Part shown: piece after piece, positions 1 to 5,240 of the stretch | Position numbering within the stretch: position 1 is the first letter of the stretch | Layout: every line of letters starts with the position of its first letter | The notes under the pieces: model-generated | Told to the model about the DNA's origin: nothing | Database searches by the model: none | Seen by the model: only the letters and a program-made list of their open reading frames with translations | Made by a program: the position numbers and the translations under genes | Assembly: GCA_012799535.1 (NCBI GenBank) | Contig: JAAZLB010000035.1 | Location: 1 to 5,240, forward strand | Reading direction: 5' to 3' | DNA from: Bacillota bacterium | Lineage (GTDB): Bacteria > Bacillota > Limnochordia > Darwinibacteriales > Darwinibacteriaceae | Length of the DNA stretch: 5,240 bases

Positions 1-36
1 GGAGATAGTGGTAATTGTTTGCAAGGGGGCCGTAAA

Positions 37-1053
37 ATGTTTGGCAGAGATATAGGAATTGATCTGGGTACAGCAAATATATTAGTTTATGTGCGGGGTA
101 AAGGTGTAGTTATCCATGAGCCTGCAGTTGTGGCAGTGGATGTGAATACCCAGAAAATCTGTGCCATTGGTGAAGCTGCACGGGATATGATTGGGCGCAC
201 ACCAGGAAACATTCGAGCTATTCGCCCTCTGAACGAAGGGGTTATTGCTGATTTTCAAATTACCGAAGAAATCCTGAAGTTTTTTATAAAAAAAGTGGCC
301 GGTCGGGGAGTATTTCGGCCCCGGGTCATGATCTGTGTACCCTCAGGCATTACTACAGTTGAAAAAAGGGCAGTTTTAGAAGCCGCGAGTCTAGCCGGTG
401 CGAAAGAAGTATATCTGATCACCGAGCCCATAGCCGCGGCTATTGGCTGTGGTTTGGATATAGCTGCCCCTAGTGGAAGCATGGTGGTTGATATTGGTGG
501 TGGCACAACGGATATCGCGGTGATTTCTTTAGGTGGTGAAGTTGCTTCCGAATCTTTACGAATCGGAGGATCCCATTTTGAAGAAGCCATTGTTCGTTAT
601 GTGAAAAGGGTGTACAACCTCGCTATTGGAGATCGGACTGCGGAAGATATTAAAATCACTATTGCTAGTGCATTTCCTACCCCTGATATGACTATGACCG
701 TTCGGGGAAGGGATTTAGTGACGGGTCTGCCTGCCACTTTAGAAATTTCATCTGTGGATATTTATCCCGCTTTAGAAGAACCTATCCATAGTATTGTGGA
801 TGCTATTCGGGCTGTGCTAGAAGTTACTCCACCAGAATTAGCCGCGGATATTGTGAATAAGGGCATGGCCTTAACGGGAGGCGGAGCACTCTTAGATGGA
901 ATGGCTCGCTTGATTCAAGAACAAACAGGAGTACCGGTCACCTTAGCAGAGGATCCCTTAAGTTGCGTGGTACGCGGGACTGGAGAAATTTTGGACCAAC
1001 TTGATAAGGTTTCTCCTAATGCCTTAGTTGCTAGTTACAGCAGAGAACGCTAA
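37..1053 (+). CDS. mbl: MreB/Mbl family actin-like rod-shape protein
   Basis: Bacterial actin homologue that polymerises with ATP on the inner face of the membrane and guides cell-wall synthesis. The 338-residue product has the full actin-fold motif set: phosphate-1 loop IGIDLGTAN (6-14), connect-1 ITEPIAAAIG (128-137), phosphate-2 VVDIGGGTTDIAV (150-162) and adenosine motif ALTGGGALLDGM (278-289). The TAEDIK segment near 201-206 and TPPELAADI near 264-272 are also typical. Length is normal for the family. The N-terminus MFGRDIGIDL resembles Bacillus Mbl (MFARDIGIDL), and the gene order mbl then two rod genes matches Bacillus mbl-flhO-flhP, so I prefer Mbl; a general mreB label would also be fair. 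The ATG at 37 is chosen because AAGGGGG (23-29) lies 7 bases upstream; a TTG at 19 would place that ribosome binding site inside the gene. No terminator follows, so some read-through into flgF is likely. Confidence 0.95.
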   Translation: MFGRDIGIDLGTANILVYVRGKGVVIHEPAVVAVDVNTQKICAIGEAARDMIGRTPGNIRAIRPLNEGVIADFQITEEILKFFIKKVAGRGVFRPRVMICVPSGITTVEKRAVLEAASLAGAKEVYLITEPIAAAIGCGLDIAAPSGSMVVDIGGGTTDIAVISLGGEVASESLRIGGSHFEEAIVRYVKRVYNLAIGDRTAEDIKITIASAFPTPDMTMTVRGRDLVTGLPATLEISSVDIYPALEEPIHSIVDAIRAVLEVTPPELAADIVNKGMALTGGGALLDGMARLIQEQTGVPVTLAEDPLSCVVRGTGEILDQLDKVSPNALVASYSRER

Positions 1054-1066
1054 GAAAAAATAATAT

Positions 1067-1094
1067 TAAAGTTGGCAGCTGATCATGCCGATAT
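1067..1094 (+). promoter_or_regulatory. Sigma-28 (SigD/FliA) flagellar promoter upstream of flgF
   Basis: TAAAGTTG (1067-1074), 12 bases, then GCCGATAT (1087-1094). The FliA consensus is TAAAGTTT-N11-GCCGATAA, and the Bacillus SigD -10 element is GCCGATAT. The -35 element matches 7 of 8 positions and the -10 fits the Bacillus form fully; the spacer is one base longer than the E. coli ideal but within the range accepted for SigD. Transcription would start near 1100-1103, leaving a short leader of about 25 bases before flgF. Its place between mbl and flgF fits separate, motility-linked control of the flagellar genes. A short dyad GGCA/TGCC (1074-1077 and 1086-1089) overlaps the promoter; whether it matters is unknown. 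Confidence 0.85.
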
Positions 1095-1127
1095 TAGATT
1101 TAAGACTAGATTAGGGAGGTGATGAGG

Positions 1128-1862
1128 ATGCTCCGTGGTATTTATACAGCTACTTCTGGTATGTTAGTTGAATCCATGCGCATGGATGTAACCAGCAATA
1201 ATTTAGCTAACGTAGACACAGCAGGATTCCAAAGGCAAACCGCCCACATTTATCCCTTTCCAGAACGACAAGTTGCCCGGGTTTATCAAGGACAACGGCA
1301 AGTTCTCGGAACTCTAGGAACAGGGGCTTTTGTGGATGGTAGTGCCACTTCTTTCGCACCAGGAACAGTTAGGACAACTCATAATCCCTTAGATGTGGCC
1401 ATTGTGGGTCCAGGCTTTTTTGCCATTCAAACACCTGAAGGTCCCCGTTATACGAGAGATGGACGTTTTACTGTGAATTCCAGTGGGCTTTTAACCACTC
1501 TAGATGGTAATCTAGTCCGGGGTGAACAGGGTTCTATTTACGTGGGTGAAGGGGAAGTGCTCCTTACGGAAACTGGGGAAATTATGGTTGATGGAGAAGT
1601 GGTAAATAAGCTTTTAATGGTGGAATTCAACGATCGCAATGGTTTAGTTAGAAGAGGCTCTAATCTGTTTGAGGCCTCAGAGACAGCGGGACAACCCTTC
1701 CGCTATCGAGCTACCTTAGTACCAGGTGCTCTAGAGTTGGCCAATGTTAATGTGGTCACTGAAATGGTGAATCTGATTACCATTCAAAGGGCCTACGAGG
1801 CCAATCAAAAAGTTGTCCAATCCTATGATGAGACTTTGGGAAAATTAGTTAACGAAATTTAA
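1128..1862 (+). CDS. flgF: Flagellar basal-body rod protein FlgF (FlhO-like)
   Basis: Member of the flagellar rod/hook family, 244 residues, expected to form part of the rod outside the cytoplasmic membrane after export by the flagellar type III system. It has no Sec signal peptide. The N-terminal rod domain begins MLRGIYTATSGM and carries NNLANVDTAGF (24-34). A central FlgE/F/G-like core includes NPLDVAIVGPGFF (86-98) and RYTRDGRF (107-114). The C-terminal domain (about 202-242) has ANVNVVTEMVNLI and QRAYEANQK, the helix that packs in the rod core. The start at 1128 is chosen because GGAGG (1115-1119) stands 8 bases upstream; in-frame GTG 1119 and ATG 1122 overlap or sit too near that site. 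It is shorter and more divergent than the next gene and lacks the FlgG-specific YQT segment, which supports FlgF. The Bacillus counterpart is called flhO. It is the first gene after the sigma-28 promoter. Confidence 0.9.
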   Translation: MLRGIYTATSGMLVESMRMDVTSNNLANVDTAGFQRQTAHIYPFPERQVARVYQGQRQVLGTLGTGAFVDGSATSFAPGTVRTTHNPLDVAIVGPGFFAIQTPEGPRYTRDGRFTVNSSGLLTTLDGNLVRGEQGSIYVGEGEVLLTETGEIMVDGEVVNKLLMVEFNDRNGLVRRGSNLFEASETAGQPFRYRATLVPGALELANVNVVTEMVNLITIQRAYEANQKVVQSYDETLGKLVNEI

Positions 1863-1865
1863 TAG

Positions 1866-1878
1866 GTTTGCAAGGGGG
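1866..1878 (+). repeat. 13-base repeat of the mbl ribosome-binding region
   Basis: GTTTGCAAGGGGG here is identical to 17-29, the ribosome binding region of mbl. A 12-of-13 relative, GTTTACAAGGGGG, lies inside flgI near 4563-4575. No start codon sits at a useful distance after this copy, so it does not look like a working ribosome binding site; its G run instead forms one side of the possible stem that closes the leader structure. A chance match is possible, since a 13-base repeat in about 5 kb is only mildly unlikely. Confidence 0.3.
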
Positions 1879-1943
1879 AAAGGCTGGACTGGTTTACAGA
1901 AGCCGTGAAACTATCGACCGACTGAGATAGTTTCGGACCCCTT
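1872..1943 (+). promoter_or_regulatory. Structured RNA leader of flgG, possible three-way junction
   Basis: This part of the 122-base flgF-flgG gap can fold as a three-way junction. P1 pairs AAGGGG (1872-1877) with CCCCTT (1938-1943). P2 pairs GGCT (1882-1885) with AGCC (1901-1904), with an inner CTG/CAG helix (1889-1891 with 1897-1899). P3 is a perfect 9-base-pair helix, GAAACTATC (1907-1915) with GATAGTTTC (1926-1934), around a 10-base loop. P1 can also form in a competing register, GAAAGG (1878-1883) with CCTTTC (1940-1945), which would break P2. The P3 hairpin has low GC and is not followed by a clean T run, so it is not a standard terminator. I do not recognise a known riboswitch class: conserved cores of c-di-GMP-I, TPP and purine riboswitches are missing. 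Only the P3 inverted repeat is strong by eye; the rest is inference. Confidence 0.45.
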
Positions 1944-1964
1944 TCTTGAGTTGTTTAGTTAACA

Positions 1965-1976
1965 CTACAAGGAGGG
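1965..1976 (+). promoter_or_regulatory. flgG ribosome binding site with CsrA-like sequence
   Basis: AAGGAGG (1969-1975) is a strong Shine-Dalgarno sequence 9 bases before the ATG at 1985. The 12 bases here, CTACAAGGAGGG, match the CsrA consensus RUACARGGAUGU at 9 positions, including all of the inner UACARGGA. Other GGA triplets upstream fall in unpaired parts of the possible leader fold (1886-1888 and 1935-1937). CsrA represses flagellin translation in Bacillus by binding such GGA sites, so repression of flgG is conceivable. Since any AGGAGG site matches half of the CsrA motif, the CsrA reading is tentative while the ribosome binding site is secure. Confidence 0.5.
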
Positions 1977-1984
1977 TTTTTGTT

Positions 1985-2773
1985 ATGATGCGTTCTTTAT
2001 GGACTGCCGCTTCTGGGATGGTGGCCCAACAGACCAAAATTGACACTATTTCCAATAACTTAGCTAACGTGAACACCGCTGGCTTTAAGAAAAGTCGAGT
2101 GGACTTTCAAGATCTCTTGTATCAAACGATTAAGTATGCGGGTACACCTTCTACTGCTGGTGCCCAAGTGCCCACTGGTATTCAAATAGGTCATGGTGCT
2201 AGGCCCGTTGCTACTCAGCGCATCTTCTCACAGGGTATGTATCAACAGACTGATAACCCCTTAGATGTGGTCATTGAAGGTGACGGTTTTTTCCAAGTGT
2301 TATTACCTGATGGGGGTATTCGTTACACTAGAGATGGGGCCTTTAAAAAGGATGCAGACGGTCGTTTGACCACATCTGATGGTTTTCCCATTGAACCAGA
2401 GATCGTTATTCCCGATGATGCCTTAGAATTAAGTATTGGCTCTGATGGTACTGTAAGTATTATGCGTCCAGGGGATAGTGAGCCAGATCGCATCGGCGAA
2501 TTACAAATAGTACGCTTTATTAACCCAGCTGGGCTCAAAAGTGAAGGTCGCAATCTCTATACTGCCACAGCCGCTAGTGGAAGCCCCATGATTGGGACCC
2601 CTGGTTTAGATGGTTTTGGTACTTTGAGCCAAAACTTTTTGGAAATGTCTAATGTGCAGGTTGTGGAAGAAATGGTGAATATGATTGTCTCCCAACGTGC
2701 CTATGAGACAAACTCGAAGGCAATTCAGGCGGCAGATGATATGCTCCAAACCGCCAATAATTTACGTAGGTAG
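1985..2773 (+). CDS. flgG: Flagellar distal rod protein FlgG (FlhP-like)
   Basis: Distal rod subunit, forming the straight drive shaft on which the P and L rings assemble and to which the hook joins. The 262-residue length is typical. The N-terminus MMRSLWTAASGM and NNLANVNTAGFKKSRVDF (24-41) are FlgG hallmarks. YQTI (46-49) through GIQIGHGARPVATQR (65-79) corresponds to the FlgG-specific segment linked to rod straightness. The core has NPLDVVIEGDGFF (91-103) and RYTRDGAF (113-120). The C-terminal domain carries MSNVQVVEEMVNMI (221-234) and SQRAYETNSKAIQ (236-248). No Sec signal is present, as expected for type III export. Of the possible starts, ATG 1985 (9 bases after AAGGAGG) gives the usual MMRSLW beginning; ATG 1988 is possible, and the open frame back to TTG 1946 would include the ribosome binding site. 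It is a paralogue of flgF, which explains short DNA matches between them. Confidence 0.96.
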   Translation: MMRSLWTAASGMVAQQTKIDTISNNLANVNTAGFKKSRVDFQDLLYQTIKYAGTPSTAGAQVPTGIQIGHGARPVATQRIFSQGMYQQTDNPLDVVIEGDGFFQVLLPDGGIRYTRDGAFKKDADGRLTTSDGFPIEPEIVIPDDALELSIGSDGTVSIMRPGDSEPDRIGELQIVRFINPAGLKSEGRNLYTATAASGSPMIGTPGLDGFGTLSQNFLEMSNVQVVEEMVNMIVSQRAYETNSKAIQAADDMLQTANNLRR

Positions 2774-2782
2774 TGACTTAAG

Positions 2783-3568
2783 ATGAAAATAAGAGGGGTT
2801 TTTGGTTTTTTAGTGCTTGCAGTGAGTATCCTGATTTTAGGCACCCCCCTTATTCAAGCGGAAACCTTGGAAGTTGTGGTTCTGACCTTGCCTGAGCAGG
2901 TACAAATCCAAAGTGGTAGCATGTTGTTAGGAGAAATTGGAGAACTACAGGGTCCGAAGGATTTGGTGGCTCAAGTAGCAGCAGTAAATGCAGGTACAGC
3001 ACCGCTAGCAGGTAGCTCTAGGCGTTTAACTAAGGGTCAAATTGAAGTACGCCTTCGCCAAGCAGGTATTGACTTGAGCAAAGTGCAATTTGAAGGTTTC
3101 GAAGTAGTTACTGTCCATGGTGCAACTAGGGAAATTACTGGGAAAGCACCAGTGGCAACAGGATTAGACATTTATGAAGTAGTTGTAGTGGCTCGGGATT
3201 TGCCCCGTGGTGAGATCTTGCAAAAGTCAGATTTAGTCGTGGAAGAACGGGAACTGCGGGCAAGCCAAGTGGATGGTCGGAGCCTTGGGGAATTTGTAGG
3301 ATTACGTACCACCAGAGCCCTAAGCTCAGGTACAATGCTCACTAGTTTAAATGTGGAAATTGTCCCCACCATTGAACGGGGAAATCAAGTAACCATTGTG
3401 GTGCAAACCCCATCGTTATTAGTAACCGCACCAGGTATCGCCCGTGGTGTTGGTAATGTAGGTGAAGTGATAGCTGTAGAAAACACCTTGTCAAAACAAG
3501 TTGTTTATGGGGAAATTATTGATTCTGAAACTGTGCAGGTCAACATAAGGGGGTCAGTTGCTCCATGA
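2783..3568 (+). CDS. flgA: Flagellar P-ring assembly chaperone FlgA
   Basis: Periplasmic chaperone that helps FlgI polymerise into the P ring around the rod. The 261-residue precursor starts with a Sec signal peptide: K2 and R4, a hydrophobic core (about 6-20) and a likely cut after IQA (26). A poorly conserved N-terminal region (27-125) is followed by an SAF domain (about 131-192) with VVVARDLPRGEILQKSDL and the LVGxR-like segment FVGLRTTRAL (171-180). The C-terminal FlgA fold (about 196-256) has RGNQVTIVVQ (199-208) and ends with VYGEIIDSETVQV (241-253). It is somewhat longer than E. coli FlgA. The start lies 9 bases after the flgG stop; the upstream sequence TAGGTAGTGA is only a poor Shine-Dalgarno match, so translation may depend on coupling to flgG and be lower, fitting a chaperone. 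The last four bases overlap flgH (ATGA). Confidence 0.92.
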   Translation: MKIRGVFGFLVLAVSILILGTPLIQAETLEVVVLTLPEQVQIQSGSMLLGEIGELQGPKDLVAQVAAVNAGTAPLAGSSRRLTKGQIEVRLRQAGIDLSKVQFEGFEVVTVHGATREITGKAPVATGLDIYEVVVVARDLPRGEILQKSDLVVEERELRASQVDGRSLGEFVGLRTTRALSSGTMLTSLNVEIVPTIERGNQVTIVVQTPSLLVTAPGIARGVGNVGEVIAVENTLSKQVVYGEIIDSETVQVNIRGSVAP

Positions 3569-4161
3569 AAACGAGAAAGAACTTTGCTCAGGGCTTAGGA
3601 CTAACCATAGTAATCCTCCTTTTAGTAGGAGTGGTTCCAACCTTTGCCAACTCCCTCTATCCCACAGACCAACCTTCCATGTATGAGGATCGGAAAGCCA
3701 AACGGGAAGGAGATTTGGTCACCGTAATCATTATGGAACAGGCTCAAGCGAAACAATCGTCTGGGACCGCGACTGGTAAGGGATCAGAAGTATCGGTTGG
3801 ACCTGGTGTAGGTGTGTTAGCGGATTTGATCCCCCTTTTAAAAATCGGGGGCGGAGATAATTTTAAAGCAGATGGTTCTACTGCTAGAGGTGGAAGCTTG
3901 ACCGCTCGTCTCACTACTAGGGTAGTGGAAACCATGCCCAATGGTACAATGCGCATTGAAGGGCGTCAAAAGATTGTTATCAACGGAGAAGAACAGGAAA
4001 TCGTGATCTCTGGGATTGTCCGTAATCGGGATATTGCTCCAGATAATACTATTCTTTCTACTTTTGTGGCCGATGCGGAAATTGCCTTTTTAGGCACGGG
4101 TATCGTGGCTGATAAGAATAATCCTGGGATTATCACTAGGGTCTTTAATTGGTTATTTTAA
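3565..4161 (+). CDS. flgH: Flagellar L-ring protein FlgH (no lipobox cysteine)
   Basis: Subunit of the L ring, the bushing through which the rod passes the outer membrane. The 198-residue precursor shows family features: SLYPTDQPSMYEDRKAKREGD (about 30-50, where Proteobacteria have SLW...LFxDxRAxRVGD), LVTVIIMEQAQA (51-62), GSLTARLTTRVVETMPNG (110-127), the MRIEGRQKIVINGEEQ segment (129-144), ISGIVRNRDIAPDNTI (148-163) and the end GIITRVFNWLF. Proteobacterial FlgH is a lipoprotein. Here the signal peptide (1-28) ends in PTFA, a signal peptidase I type site, and the whole protein contains no cysteine, so it cannot be lipidated in the usual way. The start codon overlaps the flgA stop; AAGGGGG (3547-3553) 11 bases upstream is its ribosome binding site. 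It points strongly to a cell with an outer membrane. Confidence 0.93.
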   Translation: MKTRKNFAQGLGLTIVILLLVGVVPTFANSLYPTDQPSMYEDRKAKREGDLVTVIIMEQAQAKQSSGTATGKGSEVSVGPGVGVLADLIPLLKIGGGDNFKADGSTARGGSLTARLTTRVVETMPNGTMRIEGRQKIVINGEEQEIVISGIVRNRDIAPDNTILSTFVADAEIAFLGTGIVADKNNPGIITRVFNWLF

Positions 4162-4179
4162 AGAAAGGGAGGGGTGTTC

Positions 4180-5240
4180 GTGTCTAGAAAAGTCAGTTGT
4201 TTAATTTTCAGCATTATCCTCCTTTTTAGCACCCTTGCAGCCGCCCAAACGGTGGATCCTATCCGGTACGATGCCCCAGTGGTACGCCTCAAGGATGTGG
4301 CTAGAGTACAAGGGGTGCGGGATAACCAAATCTATGGGTTAGGCTTAGTTGTAGGCTTGCAAGGGACCGGTGATGGTTCTGGTTCCAGGGCTAATATCCA
4401 GATGATCGCCAACATGCTAGAAAGCTTTGGAATTACCGTATCAGCTAATGATCTGCGTTTGAGGAATATTGCAGCGGTAATGGTGACAGCAGATTTACCT
4501 ACTTCCTTGCGAACTGGGGATCGTCTAGATGTGACTATTTCCTCTATTGGAGACGCCCGTAGTTTACAAGGGGGCTTCTTACTCCAAACCCCGCTTCAAG
4601 CTGCTAATGGTCAGGTGTTTGCAGTAGCTCAAGGACCAGTTTCTATTGGTGGTTTTGTAGTTAAGGGCGGGGGCAGTAGTGCCCAAGTAAGCCACCCTAC
4701 AGTTGGTTTAGTACCAAACGGAGCCATTGTGGAACGGGAGTTAGAACCTCATAATTTTGCTGAAGAGGGCATTATCTCCATGGTTTTACTAGAACCAGAT
4801 TTTACTACCGCTGCCCGCTTGGCGCAAGTGGTTAATCAAGTCTATGAAGATGATATTGCCTGGGCGAGAGATCAGGGGACAGTGGAGATTGAGATTCCAC
4901 CTCACTATTTACGGAATGTGGTAGGGTTTATCGCAGAATTAGAAGAATTACCCATTCGTCCCGATGTGAACGCTCGCGTAGTCATTAATGAACGGACCGG
5001 TACTGTAGTGATGGGCTCTTCTGTCCGTGTGGCCACAGTGGCAGTAGCCCATGGTAATCTCAAGGTGCAGGTGCAAAGCAATGTATTTGTTTCCCAACCC
5101 CCAGCCTTTTCAGGAGGAGATACGGTAGTCGGTAGGGAATTGTCGCTAGACGTAGAAGAAGAACCTAGTCAGTTTACTGTGATTGGTGGTACTACCAATG
5201 TTCAAGATTTGGTGGACGCCTTAAATGCAGTGGGGGCCAC
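4180..5240 (+). CDS. flgI: Flagellar P-ring protein FlgI (3' end outside window)
   Basis: Subunit of the periplasmic P ring around the distal rod. 353 complete codons are visible and the frame is open at the edge; the family is usually around 365-370 residues, so only a short C-terminal tail is missing. A signal peptide (1-22, basic SRK then a hydrophobic core, cut after LAAA) precedes conserved FlgI blocks: VQGVRDNQIYGLGLVVGLQG (43-62) then TGDGS, IAAVMVTADLP (97-107), DVTISSIGDARSLQGG (117-132), FAVAQGPVSIGG (147-158), NGAIVEREL (180-188), NARVVINERTGTVVMG (264-279), VAHGNLKV (289-296) and VQDLVDALNAVGAT at the edge. The GTG start at 4180 is chosen because GGAGG (4168-4172) is 7 bases upstream; in-frame GTG 4174 overlaps that site. 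V287 replaces the cysteine of the E. coli segment DSCAVAQGNL, and no cysteine is seen after the signal peptide. flgH ends 18 bases upstream. Confidence 0.94.
   Translation, partial: MSRKVSCLIFSIILLFSTLAAAQTVDPIRYDAPVVRLKDVARVQGVRDNQIYGLGLVVGLQGTGDGSGSRANIQMIANMLESFGITVSANDLRLRNIAAVMVTADLPTSLRTGDRLDVTISSIGDARSLQGGFLLQTPLQAANGQVFAVAQGPVSIGGFVVKGGGSSAQVSHPTVGLVPNGAIVERELEPHNFAEEGIISMVLLEPDFTTAARLAQVVNQVYEDDIAWARDQGTVEIEIPPHYLRNVVGFIAELEELPIRPDVNARVVINERTGTVVMGSSVRVATVAVAHGNLKVQVQSNVFVSQPPAFSGGDTVVGRELSLDVEEEPSQFTVIGGTTNVQDLVDALNAVGA

Noticed and set aside
255..590. Minus-strand open frame inside mbl, and similar minus-strand frames at 1894-2076, 2323-2553, 3135-3372 and 3744-3956
   Set aside because: All lie mostly or entirely opposite well-supported genes, encode no recognisable family, and are best read as shadows of the coding strand.
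1028..1056. TTGCTA-N17-TAAGAA as a sigma-A promoter before flgF
   Set aside because: Only 4 of 6 and 3 of 6 matches, mostly inside the mbl coding end, and a much better sigma-28 promoter lies just downstream.
1918..1944. CTGAGATAG followed by ACCCCTTT recalls part of a TPP riboswitch
   Set aside because: The rest of the conserved TPP core (the GAACCTGAT and GCGTAGGGA parts) is missing and the genes downstream have no link to thiamine.
1926..1960. Hairpin 1907-1934 followed by a T-richer stretch as a rho-independent terminator after flgF
   Set aside because: The stem has few G/C pairs and the next bases are GGACCCC rather than a T run; ending transcription here would also leave flgG-A-H-I without an evident promoter.
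1845..1963. Direct repeat TTAGTTAAC at 1845-1853 and 1955-1963 as a target duplication around a small inserted element
   Set aside because: The repeat is only 9 bases, the segment between has no terminal inverted repeats, and removing it would fuse flgF in frame to flgG with no stop, an unlikely ancestral state.
1197..2090. Matching DNA stretches in flgF and flgG (for example around 1200-1230 and 2055-2085)
   Set aside because: Explained by the shared rod-family N-terminal motif NNLANV(D/N)TAGF in paralogous genes, not by a separate repeat element.

Overview
The window carries one co-directional gene set on the + strand, at moderate GC: an actin-like cell-shape gene (mreB/mbl), then flgF, flgG, flgA, flgH and the start of flgI, which runs off the right edge. 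There is no mobile element, CRISPR array, tRNA or rRNA. Every gene belongs to a known family, so the less ordinary content lies between genes and in the details of the ring proteins.

Organism: the Mbl-type actin followed directly by two rod/hook-family genes is the Bacillus-type mbl-flhO-flhP order, and the ribosome binding sites are strong and Firmicutes-like. Yet the next three genes (flgA, flgH, flgI) make the periplasmic P ring and outer-membrane L ring, which only cells with an outer membrane need. Together this points to a diderm Firmicute (for example Negativicutes, Halanaerobiales or Limnochordia-like lineages). The exact class cannot be decided from this window.

Layout: mreB/mbl occupies 37-1053. 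The 74-base gap to flgF holds a near-consensus sigma-28 (SigD/FliA) promoter (1067-1094), so the flagellar genes can be switched on separately from the shape gene. flgF (1128-1862) is followed by a 122-base gap with an RNA-folding signature (possible three-way junction, 1872-1943) and a CsrA-like sequence over the flgG ribosome binding site. flgG (1985-2773), flgA (2783-3568), flgH (3565-4161) and flgI (4180 onward) are then tightly packed: 9-base gap, 4-base overlap, 18-base gap. No intrinsic terminator is evident anywhere.

How they work together: FlgF and FlgG build the rod. FlgA is the periplasmic chaperone for P-ring assembly from FlgI around the rod, and FlgH forms the L ring in the outer membrane. 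FlgA, FlgH and FlgI each start with a Sec-type signal peptide, whereas FlgF and FlgG have none, as expected for export through the flagellar type III apparatus. Two ring-protein details differ from the enterobacterial model: FlgH has no lipobox cysteine, and FlgI has valine where E. coli FlgI has a conserved cysteine.
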